A stretch of DNA of 8,281 nt from assembly GCA_947505995.1 (NCBI GenBank), contig CANNNB010000100.1:1-8281 (forward strand), in the 5' to 3' direction. Below the pieces are notes generated by a model. It was not told the DNA's origin, did not search any database, and saw only the letters and a list, made by a program, of their open reading frames with translations. The translations under genes and the position numbers were made by a program. Each line of letters starts with the position of its first letter. The stretch's first letter is position 1. The DNA comes from Comamonadaceae bacterium (GTDB lineage Bacteria > Pseudomonadota > Gammaproteobacteria > Burkholderiales > Burkholderiaceae). Of this stretch, positions 1-6,254 are shown in pieces.

Positions 1-145
1 CAATGATACCGGTCAGCGCCACTAATGTGGAAAGCGCAAAGACCATGGTTGTTTTTTCAAAGAAAAAATCTTGCCACCGCTGCCAGCGCTGCCAGCGCAA
101 AATACGCTGCTTTTGCGAAGTCATCAAACTATCGACGTTGTTCAT
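1..145 (-). CDS. pstC: Phosphate ABC transporter permease PstC, N-terminal fragment (partial)
   Basis: Only the first 48 codons are present; the gene continues past the left edge. PstC is one of the two inner-membrane permeases of the high-affinity PstSCAB phosphate importer and pairs with PstA. The visible protein is a basic cytoplasmic tail (MNNVDSLMTSQKQRIL, then three RWQ repeats) followed by DFFFEKTTMVFALSTLVAL, the start of the first membrane helix. The ATG at 145 is preceded by a purine-rich AAAGAGA about 5 nt upstream; the next in-frame ATG, codon 8, has no comparable site. Identification rests mainly on its position 64 bp downstream of pstS on the same strand, the usual pst order, together with a basic tail leading into a hydrophobic helix. 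The fragment is too short for motif proof. Confidence 0.8.
   Translation of the reverse strand, partial: MNNVDSLMTSQKQRILRWQRWQRWQDFFFEKTTMVFALSTLVALTGII
71..97 (-). repeat. Three tandem 9-bp repeats encoding RWQ-RWQ-RWQ in PstC
   Basis: Three in-frame 9-bp units lie head to tail at 71-79, 80-88 and 89-97. The second and third are identical (ctgccagcg on the + strand) and the first differs at two bases. They encode (Arg-Trp-Gln)x3 in the cytoplasmic tail just before the first predicted membrane helix of PstC. Being in-frame multiples of nine, changes in copy number would leave the gene open. Confidence 0.75.
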
Positions 146-173
146 AGGAATCTCTTTAGCTAAACGCTAGTTA

Positions 174-201
174 AACACCCACCGAACATTCAGTGGGTGT
201 T
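174..201 (-). terminator. pstS-pstC intergenic stem-loop (attenuator or mRNA-stabilising hairpin)
   Basis: A perfect 9-bp inverted repeat, AACACCCAC (174-182) and GTGGGTGTT (193-201), with a 10-nt loop, starts 8 nt past the pstS stop. On the minus-strand transcript it is followed by TTTAACTAGC, which is not a strong U-tract, so full termination is unlikely. Such hairpins between pstS and pstC are expected to protect pstS mRNA or terminate partly, giving more binding protein than permease. The structure is seen directly; the function is inferred. Confidence 0.6.
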
Positions 202-209
202 ATTTTTCA

Positions 210-1232
210 TTACTTCACGTTAACGTTGGTCCAAACGCTTTTGCGAATGAAGTCAGTTGTAGCATCTGGAATTGGCACATATTCCAAGTCAGCTGCCATT
301 TTCTTGCCTTCTTTGAATGCAAAGTCAAAGAATTTCATGACTTCAGCAGAGTTGGCTTTGTTGGCTGGCTGCTTGTACATCAAAATGAATGAAGCGCCAG
401 TGATAGGCCAAGACTTAGCACCTGGTGCGTTTGTCAAGTAAATGCTCATACCTGGAATCTTGGACCAATCCGTACTTGCAGATGCGGCCGCAAATGTCTC
501 ATCATCAGGGGCAACAAACTGTCCTGCCTGATTGCGCAAGTTGATATGGGGCATGTTGTTTTTCTTGGCATAAGCGTACTCAACATAACCCACTGAGTTT
601 TTAATGCGGCTGACGTTGGCAGCAACACCTTCGTTGCCCTTACCACCAACAGAAGAGGCAGCAGGCCACTTCACGGCAGCGCCTGCACCCACGGTAGCCT
701 TCCAGTTGGCATTCACTTTGGTCAAATAATCTGTAAACACTGCGGTTGTTCCAGAACCATCAGCACGATGCACAACGGTAATTGCAGCATCAGGCAAAAC
801 AACGCCAGGGTTCATGTCAGCAATTCTCTTGTCATTCCACTTGGGTATCACGCCAGAAAACAAATCGGCCAACAACTCGCCAGACAATTTAATTTGACCA
901 GGCTTGATGCCGTCAATGTTCACCACTGGAACCACACCACCAATGATGGCGGGAAATTGAACCAAACCTTCTTTTTCAAGATCTTCTGCAGACATTGGTG
1001 CATCTGTCGCACCAAAGTCAACTGTCTTGGCCTTGATTTGCTTAATTCCACCGGAAGAACCGATAGATTGGTAGTTCATGCTGTGTCCCGTCTTTGCCTT
1101 GTAGGCCTCAGCCCACTTTGCATAGATTGGGTACGGGAAAGTAGCGCCGGCGCCTGTTAGGTCTGCAGCCATTGAAGTAACAGCAATGGCGCTTAAGCCC
1201 AATGCAGCGACCCATGATTTGATTTTTAACAT
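210..1232 (-). CDS. pstS: Periplasmic phosphate-binding protein PstS
   Basis: PstS (340 aa, normal for the family) captures orthophosphate in the periplasm and delivers it to the PstCA-PstB importer. Residues 1-22 form a Sec signal peptide: a basic MLKIK start, a hydrophobic core and an SMA site, giving a mature protein that starts near ADLTGAGATF. Ligand-binding motifs seen: GAGATFPYPIYAKW from residue 27, SIGSSGGIKQI at 57-67, DFGATDAPM at 72-80 (Asp77 matching the aspartate that contacts phosphate) and HRADGSGTT at 155-163 (Arg156, Ser160, Gly161, Thr162). The ATG at 1232 has an AAGGA Shine-Dalgarno 8 nt upstream. pstC follows after 64 bp on the same strand, and ppx is divergent across 279 bp. 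A tandem Pho-box-like element lies about 110-137 bp upstream, so induction by phosphate starvation is likely. Confidence 0.97.
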   Translation of the reverse strand: MLKIKSWVAALGLSAIAVTSMAADLTGAGATFPYPIYAKWAEAYKAKTGHSMNYQSIGSSGGIKQIKAKTVDFGATDAPMSAEDLEKEGLVQFPAIIGGVVPVVNIDGIKPGQIKLSGELLADLFSGVIPKWNDKRIADMNPGVVLPDAAITVVHRADGSGTTAVFTDYLTKVNANWKATVGAGAAVKWPAASSVGGKGNEGVAANVSRIKNSVGYVEYAYAKKNNMPHINLRNQAGQFVAPDDETFAAASASTDWSKIPGMSIYLTNAPGAKSWPITGASFILMYKQPANKANSAEVMKFFDFAFKEGKKMAADLEYVPIPDATTDFIRKSVWTNVNVK

Positions 1233-1235
1233 GTT

Positions 1236-1250
1236 TGAATCCTTGATTCA
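1236..1250 (-). promoter_or_regulatory. Small hairpin enclosing the pstS ribosome-binding site
   Basis: The perfect inverted repeat TGAATC-CTT-GATTCA (+ strand) lies immediately upstream of pstS. In the mRNA it reads UGAAUC-AAG-GAUUCA, so the AAGGA Shine-Dalgarno sits in the 3-nt loop and the 3' arm of a 6-bp stem, 3 nt before the start codon. The stem is A/U-rich and probably marginal in stability. The repeat is seen directly; a role in setting translation rate is inferred. Confidence 0.4.
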
Positions 1251-1324
1251 GGGTTGATATTCGGTGTTTGTATGTGCAACATGTTCGCCAGTAGAGATAT
1301 GGCTCACTTTTGCAGCACTCACTG

Positions 1325-1369
1325 AATCTACCCCCCAATTGTGACAAATTCATGTCATTTTCTAGACAG
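1325..1369 (-). promoter_or_regulatory. pstS promoter with tandem Pho-box-like repeats
   Basis: Read on the minus strand, three 7-mers lie in an 11-bp register: CTGTCTA (1369-1363), ATGACAT (1358-1352) and TTGTCAC (1347-1341). Each matches the PhoB half-site CTGTCAT at 5 of 7 positions and they are separated by 4 nt. Ten bp after the last repeat comes TAGATT (1330-1325) as a -10 hexamer (4 of 6), which puts the transcript start near 1318 and a leader of about 85 nt before the pstS ATG. The spacing matches E. coli Pho promoters, where the Pho box replaces the -35. The spacer contains a run of six G residues. PhoB control is inferred from sequence and from the gene. Confidence 0.6.
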
Positions 1370-1434
1370 TGCATAATTTTGAACCATGCTTTCACTGGGT
1401 CGCACCATTCTGGGGAAATTTAAATAATTATCCA

Positions 1435-1468
1435 ATGTCATCAAAATGACAAATTTTGGACACAAAAT
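1435..1468 (+). promoter_or_regulatory. ppx promoter with Pho-box-like site
   Basis: ATGTCAT-CAAA-ATGACAA (1435-1452) matches the PhoB half-sites at 6 of 7 and 4 of 7 positions. A further weak repeat, TGGACAC, follows at 1457-1463 in the same 11-bp register. A -10-like CAAAAT (1463-1468) begins 10 bp after the 18-bp box, giving a start near 1475 and a leader of about 37 nt. The site contains a perfect dyad, TGTCAT-N4-ATGACA. Its 14-nt core TGTCATCAAAATGA recurs in the ppk promoter. Because of the dyad, a regulator other than PhoB cannot be excluded. Confidence 0.5.
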
Positions 1469-1511
1469 AAGAAAGTTTGACGGTATCTCAGAGCAAGATA
1501 GAAGAATTTAG

Positions 1512-3029
1512 ATGCAAAACGGACAATTATTAGCAGCCATCGATTTAGGCTCCAACAGCTTTCGTTTGGAAATTGGGCTTTTGGAGCATGGGCACATTAG
1601 GCGTGTTGAATACCTCAAAGAGACCGTGCGGCAGGGAAACGGACTCGACGCTGAGCGAATGCTGTCCCAAGAAGCCATGCAACGCGGATGGGAATGTTTA
1701 GCTCGATTTTCTGAGCGACTTTCTGGATTTGGCCCTAATTTTGTTCGCGCGGTTGCAACGCAAACCCTTCGAGAAGCCAAAAACAGAGACGAATTTCTAA
1801 GCCATGCTGAGAAGCTTTTAGGCTTCCCCATCGAGGTCATTTCTGGGCGAGAAGAGGCCCGTTTAATTTATTCTGGCGTTGTTAATTTACTTCCCCAATC
1901 TGAAGAAAAGCGTTTAGTCGTTGACATCGGCGGTAGGTCTACAGAGATCATTTTAGGCAGAGGTTTCAAGCCTCAAACCATGGAGTCCTATCGCGTTGGT
2001 AGCGTGAAATGGTCCATGAAATACTTTGCAGACGGGGAGTTCTCTGCCTCCGCATTTGATTGGGCCGAAGTTGCTGCGAAGGCAGTTTTAGACGAAGCTT
2101 TGTCCCTTTACCCTCAAAATTCATGGGATGTTGCCTATGGCTCGTCTGGAACCATTGGTGCGGTAGCAGATGTGCTGCAAGCTGCTGGATGGCCAGAAGA
2201 AACGATCTCCCGTGAAGGCCTGAATTGGCTCAAAGAAAAATTAATCAAGTCTGGAAATGTTGATGCGCTTCGGCTGGAAGGTGTAAAAGAAGACCGTAAA
2301 CCAGTCATTGGTGGCGGTTTAGCAGTTCTATGCGCCCTCTTCGATCTCATGCAAATTGACACCATGCATGCCGCTGAAGGCGCACTCAGGCATGGCGTTT
2401 TGTACGACCTCTTACAAAGAGAAGAAAGCTCCGACCTTCGAAGCACCATGGTGGCCGCTTTAGGCAATCGATTTGCCGTGGATGTTGCGCAAGCAGAACG
2501 CGTACAGAAAACAGCTGTCACTTTGTTCAAAGGCGTTTTAGACAAAACGACATGTGACGCAAGCCGCGCTGTGAGACTTGAAAAGAAACTAGGTTGGGCG
2601 GCACATTTGCTTGAAATTGGCACACGCATCTCACACAGCGATTTCCACAAACACGGCGCTTACATCCTTGACAATGCAGATCTGCCAGGCTTTTCCATGT
2701 CGGAGTTGCACCGACTAAGCCAACTCATTTTGGGTCATCGTGGCAAGCTCAAAAAATTAGAAATCGAATTAAAAAATCCTGAATTCATGATTCAGTTGAT
2801 GAGCCTCAGGGTTGCTGCCATTCTGTGCCATGCACGACGGGAACCAGACCTCAAGGGCATCAGTCTCAAAATTGCAGATGACAATAAAACTGGTTTTTTG
2901 ATTCAGTGCAAAAAATCTTGGATTCAGCAATGGCCGCAATCGGCCCATTTGCTCAGAGAAGAGTGCATCGCTTGGCAGAAAACCACTTGGCAATTGGAAT
3001 TGGTTGAAATCAATGGGAAAACGATATAA
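1512..3029 (+). CDS. ppx: Exopolyphosphatase (Ppx/GppA family)
   Basis: PPX removes terminal phosphates processively from polyphosphate. At 505 aa it has the full length of the PPX/GppA class. The ASKHA-type ATPase-fold half shows DLGSNSFRLEIG at 11-22 (phosphate loop), VRAVATQTLREAKN at 78-91, the SGREEARLIYSGV segment at 111-123 that carries the catalytic glutamate, DIGGRSTEIILG at 138-149 and YGSSGTIGAV at 209-218. The C-terminal helical, HD-like half has HLLEIGTRISHSDFHKHGAY from residue 365 and LGHRGK at 407-412. One position departs from the common DIGGGSTE: residue 142 is Arg. The ATG at 1512 places DLGSNSF at the usual distance from the N-terminus; a weak AGAAGA lies 6 nt upstream. 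The lysine-rich gene follows after 38 bp. GppA (pppGpp phosphatase) activity is an alternative, since the two subfamilies are hard to separate by eye, but the pst/ppk context favours PPX. Confidence 0.93.
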   Translation: MQNGQLLAAIDLGSNSFRLEIGLLEHGHIRRVEYLKETVRQGNGLDAERMLSQEAMQRGWECLARFSERLSGFGPNFVRAVATQTLREAKNRDEFLSHAEKLLGFPIEVISGREEARLIYSGVVNLLPQSEEKRLVVDIGGRSTEIILGRGFKPQTMESYRVGSVKWSMKYFADGEFSASAFDWAEVAAKAVLDEALSLYPQNSWDVAYGSSGTIGAVADVLQAAGWPEETISREGLNWLKEKLIKSGNVDALRLEGVKEDRKPVIGGGLAVLCALFDLMQIDTMHAAEGALRHGVLYDLLQREESSDLRSTMVAALGNRFAVDVAQAERVQKTAVTLFKGVLDKTTCDASRAVRLEKKLGWAAHLLEIGTRISHSDFHKHGAYILDNADLPGFSMSELHRLSQLILGHRGKLKKLEIELKNPEFMIQLMSLRVAAILCHARREPDLKGISLKIADDNKTGFLIQCKKSWIQQWPQSAHLLREECIAWQKTTWQLELVEINGKTI

Positions 3030-3067
3030 ACTATTTGCACGTTTAACTCTTTTTTGCAATTTTCAAC

Positions 3068-3598
3068 ATGTCCACTGAAAACACAATCCAGTCAACAGCC
3101 AACCAAGCTGCAGTTCAAGTCACTGAAAAATCAGAAGCAGCTAAGGCACAAACTTCTCAACCCTCAGCTAAAAAGGCTGTGCGCAAAGTGGCCCCAAAAG
3201 CGTCTCGTAAAAACGCCCCCAAAGCACCCGTTAAAGCTCGAACCGCCGTTGCCAGAAAGCCTGTCAATAGCTCGGCTAAAAAACCCCCTACTCTGCCTCC
3301 AAAGAAGCTTACAACCAAGACCGCTTCTCAGCCTAAAGCCGCTCCTATGACTCAGACAGCTTTAGAGGCAAAGCTCAAGAAGCCAAAGTTGGTACGTGAC
3401 AGTTTCACATTTCCCAAAGACGAATACCAAGCCATCGCTGGCTTGAAACAAAAAGCCCTTGGTTTAAAACACAGTGCAAAGAAAAGTGAAATTTTGCGAG
3501 CGGGCCTCAAACTTTTGAGTAGCCTCAATGACAAAGCATTTTTGGCAGCGCTAGCCAATGTGCCAGCACTGAAAACTGGGCGACCCGCCAAGTCTTAA
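3068..3598 (+). CDS. Lysine-rich protein with histone-H1-like tail and ribbon-helix-helix-like C-terminus
   Basis: I do not recognise a named gene. The 176-aa protein has two parts. Residues 21-107 are low-complexity and strongly basic (20 Lys, 4 Arg, only 2 acidic residues) with Ala/Pro/Lys patterns such as SAKKAVRKVAPKASRKNAPK, resembling histone-H1 or AlgP-like tails. Residues 107-153 look like a ribbon-helix-helix fold: strand KLVRDSFTFPKDEY, helix QAIAGLKQKALGL, then KKSEILRAGLKLLSSL as the second helix. RHH proteins dimerise through the strand and insert it into the DNA major groove. No signal peptide or membrane segment is visible. The protein is therefore probably cytoplasmic and DNA-binding, either a nucleoid protein or a regulator; this is inference. 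The ATG at 3068 has no Shine-Dalgarno but is the only usable start, as an in-frame TAA lies at 3044. It lies 38 bp after ppx and is probably cotranscribed with it. Its TAA abuts the sixA stop codon. Confidence 0.8.
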   Translation: MSTENTIQSTANQAAVQVTEKSEAAKAQTSQPSAKKAVRKVAPKASRKNAPKAPVKARTAVARKPVNSSAKKPPTLPPKKLTTKTASQPKAAPMTQTALEAKLKKPKLVRDSFTFPKDEYQAIAGLKQKALGLKHSAKKSEILRAGLKLLSSLNDKAFLAALANVPALKTGRPAKS

Positions 3599-4060
3599 TC
3601 AAAGAAGCTCGGGTGTTTGAACGCTCACCACAATCGTTTGTGTGCCGCCTTCTCTCACTCGGCTTCTAAGCCACCAAACGGCTCCCTTTCTCACCGAGCA
3701 CTCGCCGTTTGCAAGTCCCAACAAGTAGGCAACCGCCTGCCCCAACACGGGCTGATGCCCCACAATGAGAACTGACATTTTGGAGTCTGGCCAACCCGCC
3801 GTGACCAACAAATCATCCAAGCTGGCATTGGGCAGCAGCTCCGATTTGTATTTCACTTTTCTACCTAGCGCTTTAACGGTTTGTTCGCACCGAACCGCTG
3901 GGCTAGACATGACACGAATGCCGTCAGGCAACTGTCGATCTAACCACTGACTCATTCTGATGGCTTGCTTTTCACCCTTAGGCGTCAGTGTGCGTGACAG
4001 GTCATCTTGGCCGTCCAGGGCATCAAAAGCTTCAGCGTGTCGCCAGAAAATTAAATCCAT
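3599..4060 (-). CDS. sixA: SixA-like phosphohistidine phosphatase (histidine phosphatase superfamily)
   Basis: A compact 153-aa branch-2-free histidine phosphatase, the size typical of SixA. The RHG-type catalytic motif is WRHAEA at 6-11, with Arg7 and His8 as the phosphate-binding and nucleophilic residues. Further active-site elements are SSPAVRCEQT at 52-61 (Arg57) and VGHQPVLG at 100-107 (His102). LSRTLTPKGEKQA at 21-33 is the SixA-like loop that follows the nucleophile. E. coli SixA removes phosphate from phosphohistidine in signalling and PTS proteins. The start ATG at 4060 has an AAGAG-type site 6 nt upstream. It sits 38 bp downstream of ppk on the same strand and is probably cotranscribed with it. 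Its true substrate cannot be told from sequence; a small-molecule phosphatase of the same superfamily is the alternative. Confidence 0.87.
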   Translation of the reverse strand: MDLIFWRHAEAFDALDGQDDLSRTLTPKGEKQAIRMSQWLDRQLPDGIRVMSSPAVRCEQTVKALGRKVKYKSELLPNASLDDLLVTAGWPDSKMSVLIVGHQPVLGQAVAYLLGLANGECSVRKGAVWWLRSRVREGGTQTIVVSVQTPELL

Positions 4061-4098
4061 CTTTGACTCTTTTTCAAGTTTCGACGAATTGGTTGAAC

Positions 4099-6231
4099 TT
4101 AACGGGATTTTGAATGAACCGGAGAGTACTTCTGCATCAAAAGTGCTTGGGCACTTTGAGGTTTACGTCCCTGCTTCTCAACGCGGCGGTATTTACCATC
4201 GGCATCCAGCGTCCAAGCATTTCGCGTGTCATGCAAGTAGGCCAAAAGGCACTCATCTATGAGCCTTTGTCGAAGAGACAACTCCAAAACGGGCCAGGCA
4301 AGCTCGACACGACGTGTCATATTGCGGGACATCCAGTCAGCACTTGACAGATAAATATCTTGAACTGTGTCGGCTTCAAAGAAGAAGACCCGTGAGTGTT
4401 CTAAAAATCTGCCAATGATGGAACGAACGCGAATGTTGTCGGTTTTACCCGGAATGCCAGCTGGCAACATGCATGCGCCTCTGACGATCAAATCAATTTG
4501 AGCACCCTTTTGACCTGCCAAAATGAGGGCATGAATGAGGACCGGGTCTGTTAGCGAATTCATTTTCGCAACAATTCTGGCTGGCAAACCTTTGGCAGCG
4601 GCAGCGCCCACGCTTTCTATCTTTTCTACCATTTTATTTTGCAAGAGAAAGGGTGCTGCCCACAACTTGCTCATTCTGCCCAAACGACTGGGACTGGCTA
4701 AATGAACAAACAAGGTGTCCATGTCAGCGGTAATGCGAGCATCGCTCGTGAGATAGCTCAAATCTGTATAAAGCTTGGCGGTTCTAGGGTTGTAGTTGCC
4801 TGTCGACAAGTGGCCGTATCGCTTAAGCACACGGCCCTCACGCCTTGTGACCAACAACATTTTGGCGTGCGTTTTTAAGCCAACAACACCATACACAACT
4901 TGGGCACCCACAGACTCCAATTGCTCAGCCCAATTGATATTGGCTTCTTCATCGAAACGGGCTTTAAGCTCAACCACAGCTGTGACTTCTTTTCCACGCC
5001 GCACAGCCTCGCGCAGTAAATTCATCATGGCAGGATCACTGCCTGTTCGATAAATGGTTTGCTTAATGGCCAACACTTGAGGGTCTTCTACAGCCTCTTT
5101 GAGGAATGCCAAGACACCATCAAAACTTTCAAAAGGTTGGTGAATGAGAACATCCCCTTTCTGCATGCGTGCAAAAATGGATTCACCTTGTTTCAACTGC
5201 TTGGGGAAACTTGCTTGATAAGGCGGAAAAAGCAACTCAGGATCGGCCACCAGGTCAATCAACTGACTGAGGCGAACCAAATTCACAGGACCCGCTGCGC
5301 GGAACAGAGCAGATTGTGGCAGGCTGAATTGTTTGAGTAAAAAATCAGACAGATGTTCAGAGCAGCTTTCTGAAACCTCTAAACGCAATGCCTGTCCATA
5401 CTGGCGATGTTGCAAGCCCTTACGCAAGGCTGTACGCAGATTTTCAACTTCTTCCTCATCCACTGACAAGTCGGAATTTCGAGTGACCCGGAATTGCGAA
5501 AACTGTCCGACTTCTCTGCTTGGAAACAAGTCATTCAAATGGGCACGAATAACGCTGGACAAAAGAACAAAAGCTTTGCCATGGCCTGCCACTTTGGCAG
5601 GAAGTGGAATGACCCTGGGTAACACCCTTGGCACTTTGACAATGGCAATGTCATTGGAACGACCAAATGCATCCTTGCCAGACAACTGAACAATAAAGTT
5701 TAAAGATTTGTTGGCGACTTGAGGGAATGGGTGAGCAGGGTCAAGGCCAACAGGCACCAACAGAGGCTTAACTTCCCGCTTAAAGTAATCATGAACCCAT
5801 TTCTTTTGCGCAATATTTCTCTCGCCATGAGAAAGAATTTTGATGCCAACTTTATGTAAGCTGGGAAGTAAAACGGCGTTGTACAAACTGTATTGTTCCG
5901 AGACTAAATCTCTGGCTGTGTTGTAAACCGTCTCAAATGTTTTGATGTTGTAAGTGCCTTTATTGTCGCCATTGCGGAAAGCAGACATGTGCAAGTCAGC
6001 ACGCACTTCAAAAAACTCATCCAAATTAGAGGACACAATGCAAAGATAACGAAGCCGCTCTAAAAGGGGAACTTCTGGCCGTTTCGCCCAATCCAGCACG
6101 CGCTCATTGAAAGCCAGGATACTGCTATCACGATCTAGCAATTTGATGCCAGAAATTGAATCATTAGAAGTCAATGAAGTAGTCTTGTTCAATTGGTCGC
6201 ATCCATGATTAAAAAAAGAAATCTGCCTCAA
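4099..6231 (-). CDS. ppk1: Polyphosphate kinase (PPK1)
   Basis: PPK1 reversibly transfers the gamma phosphate of ATP to growing polyphosphate, at the membrane or in granules. It is 710 aa from the longest start, normal for the family. Seen in order: the N-terminal domain (LLDRDSSILAFNERVLDWA at 31-49, VSSNLDEFFEVR at 66-77), IYRTGSDP at 393-400 and ELKARFDEEANI at 421-432 (Arg395 and Arg425, counterparts of the Mg/ATP arginines), GLKTHAKMLL at 451-460 with His455 as the autophosphorylated histidine, YGHLSTGNYN at 472-481, FLEHSRVFFF at 609-618 with the second essential His612, and LSSADWMSRNM at 628-638. The start is uncertain. No in-frame ATG precedes the conserved region (the first is codon 82). 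TTG codons at 6231, 6192 and 6174 are the candidates; 6231 is the longest. sixA follows after 38 bp. A Pho-box-like promoter lies upstream. Confidence 0.96.
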   Translation of the reverse strand: MRQISFFNHGCDQLNKTTSLTSNDSISGIKLLDRDSSILAFNERVLDWAKRPEVPLLERLRYLCIVSSNLDEFFEVRADLHMSAFRNGDNKGTYNIKTFETVYNTARDLVSEQYSLYNAVLLPSLHKVGIKILSHGERNIAQKKWVHDYFKREVKPLLVPVGLDPAHPFPQVANKSLNFIVQLSGKDAFGRSNDIAIVKVPRVLPRVIPLPAKVAGHGKAFVLLSSVIRAHLNDLFPSREVGQFSQFRVTRNSDLSVDEEEVENLRTALRKGLQHRQYGQALRLEVSESCSEHLSDFLLKQFSLPQSALFRAAGPVNLVRLSQLIDLVADPELLFPPYQASFPKQLKQGESIFARMQKGDVLIHQPFESFDGVLAFLKEAVEDPQVLAIKQTIYRTGSDPAMMNLLREAVRRGKEVTAVVELKARFDEEANINWAEQLESVGAQVVYGVVGLKTHAKMLLVTRREGRVLKRYGHLSTGNYNPRTAKLYTDLSYLTSDARITADMDTLFVHLASPSRLGRMSKLWAAPFLLQNKMVEKIESVGAAAAKGLPARIVAKMNSLTDPVLIHALILAGQKGAQIDLIVRGACMLPAGIPGKTDNIRVRSIIGRFLEHSRVFFFEADTVQDIYLSSADWMSRNMTRRVELAWPVLELSLRQRLIDECLLAYLHDTRNAWTLDADGKYRRVEKQGRKPQSAQALLMQKYSPVHSKSR

Positions 6232-6254
6232 AAAGTTCAGAATGACTAATTTTC

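Noticed and set aside
768..1160. Long open frame on the plus strand opposite pstS
   Set aside because: Its translation shows no family features and it lies fully antisense to a well-supported pstS; a shadow frame.
2135..2650. 171-codon open frame on the minus strand inside ppx
   Set aside because: Ser/Arg-rich, motif-free and antisense to conserved PPX sequence; a shadow frame.
3000..3030. Possible promoter for the lysine-rich gene with TATAAA at 3025-3030
   Set aside because: The hexamer overlaps the end of ppx and the only -35-like elements (TTGGTT, TTGAAA) are at poor spacings of 19 and 15 bp.
3542..3558. Hairpin TTGGC-N7-GCCAA near the end of the lysine-rich gene as a sixA terminator
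   Set aside because: On the sixA transcript it is followed by A residues, not U residues, and it lies inside the opposing coding region with only 5 bp of stem.
6189..6206. Five-codon leader frame (MDATN) whose TGA overlaps the TTG at 6192
   Set aside because: The TTGA overlap would suit translational coupling, but the ATG has no ribosome-binding site and such mini-frames arise easily by chance.
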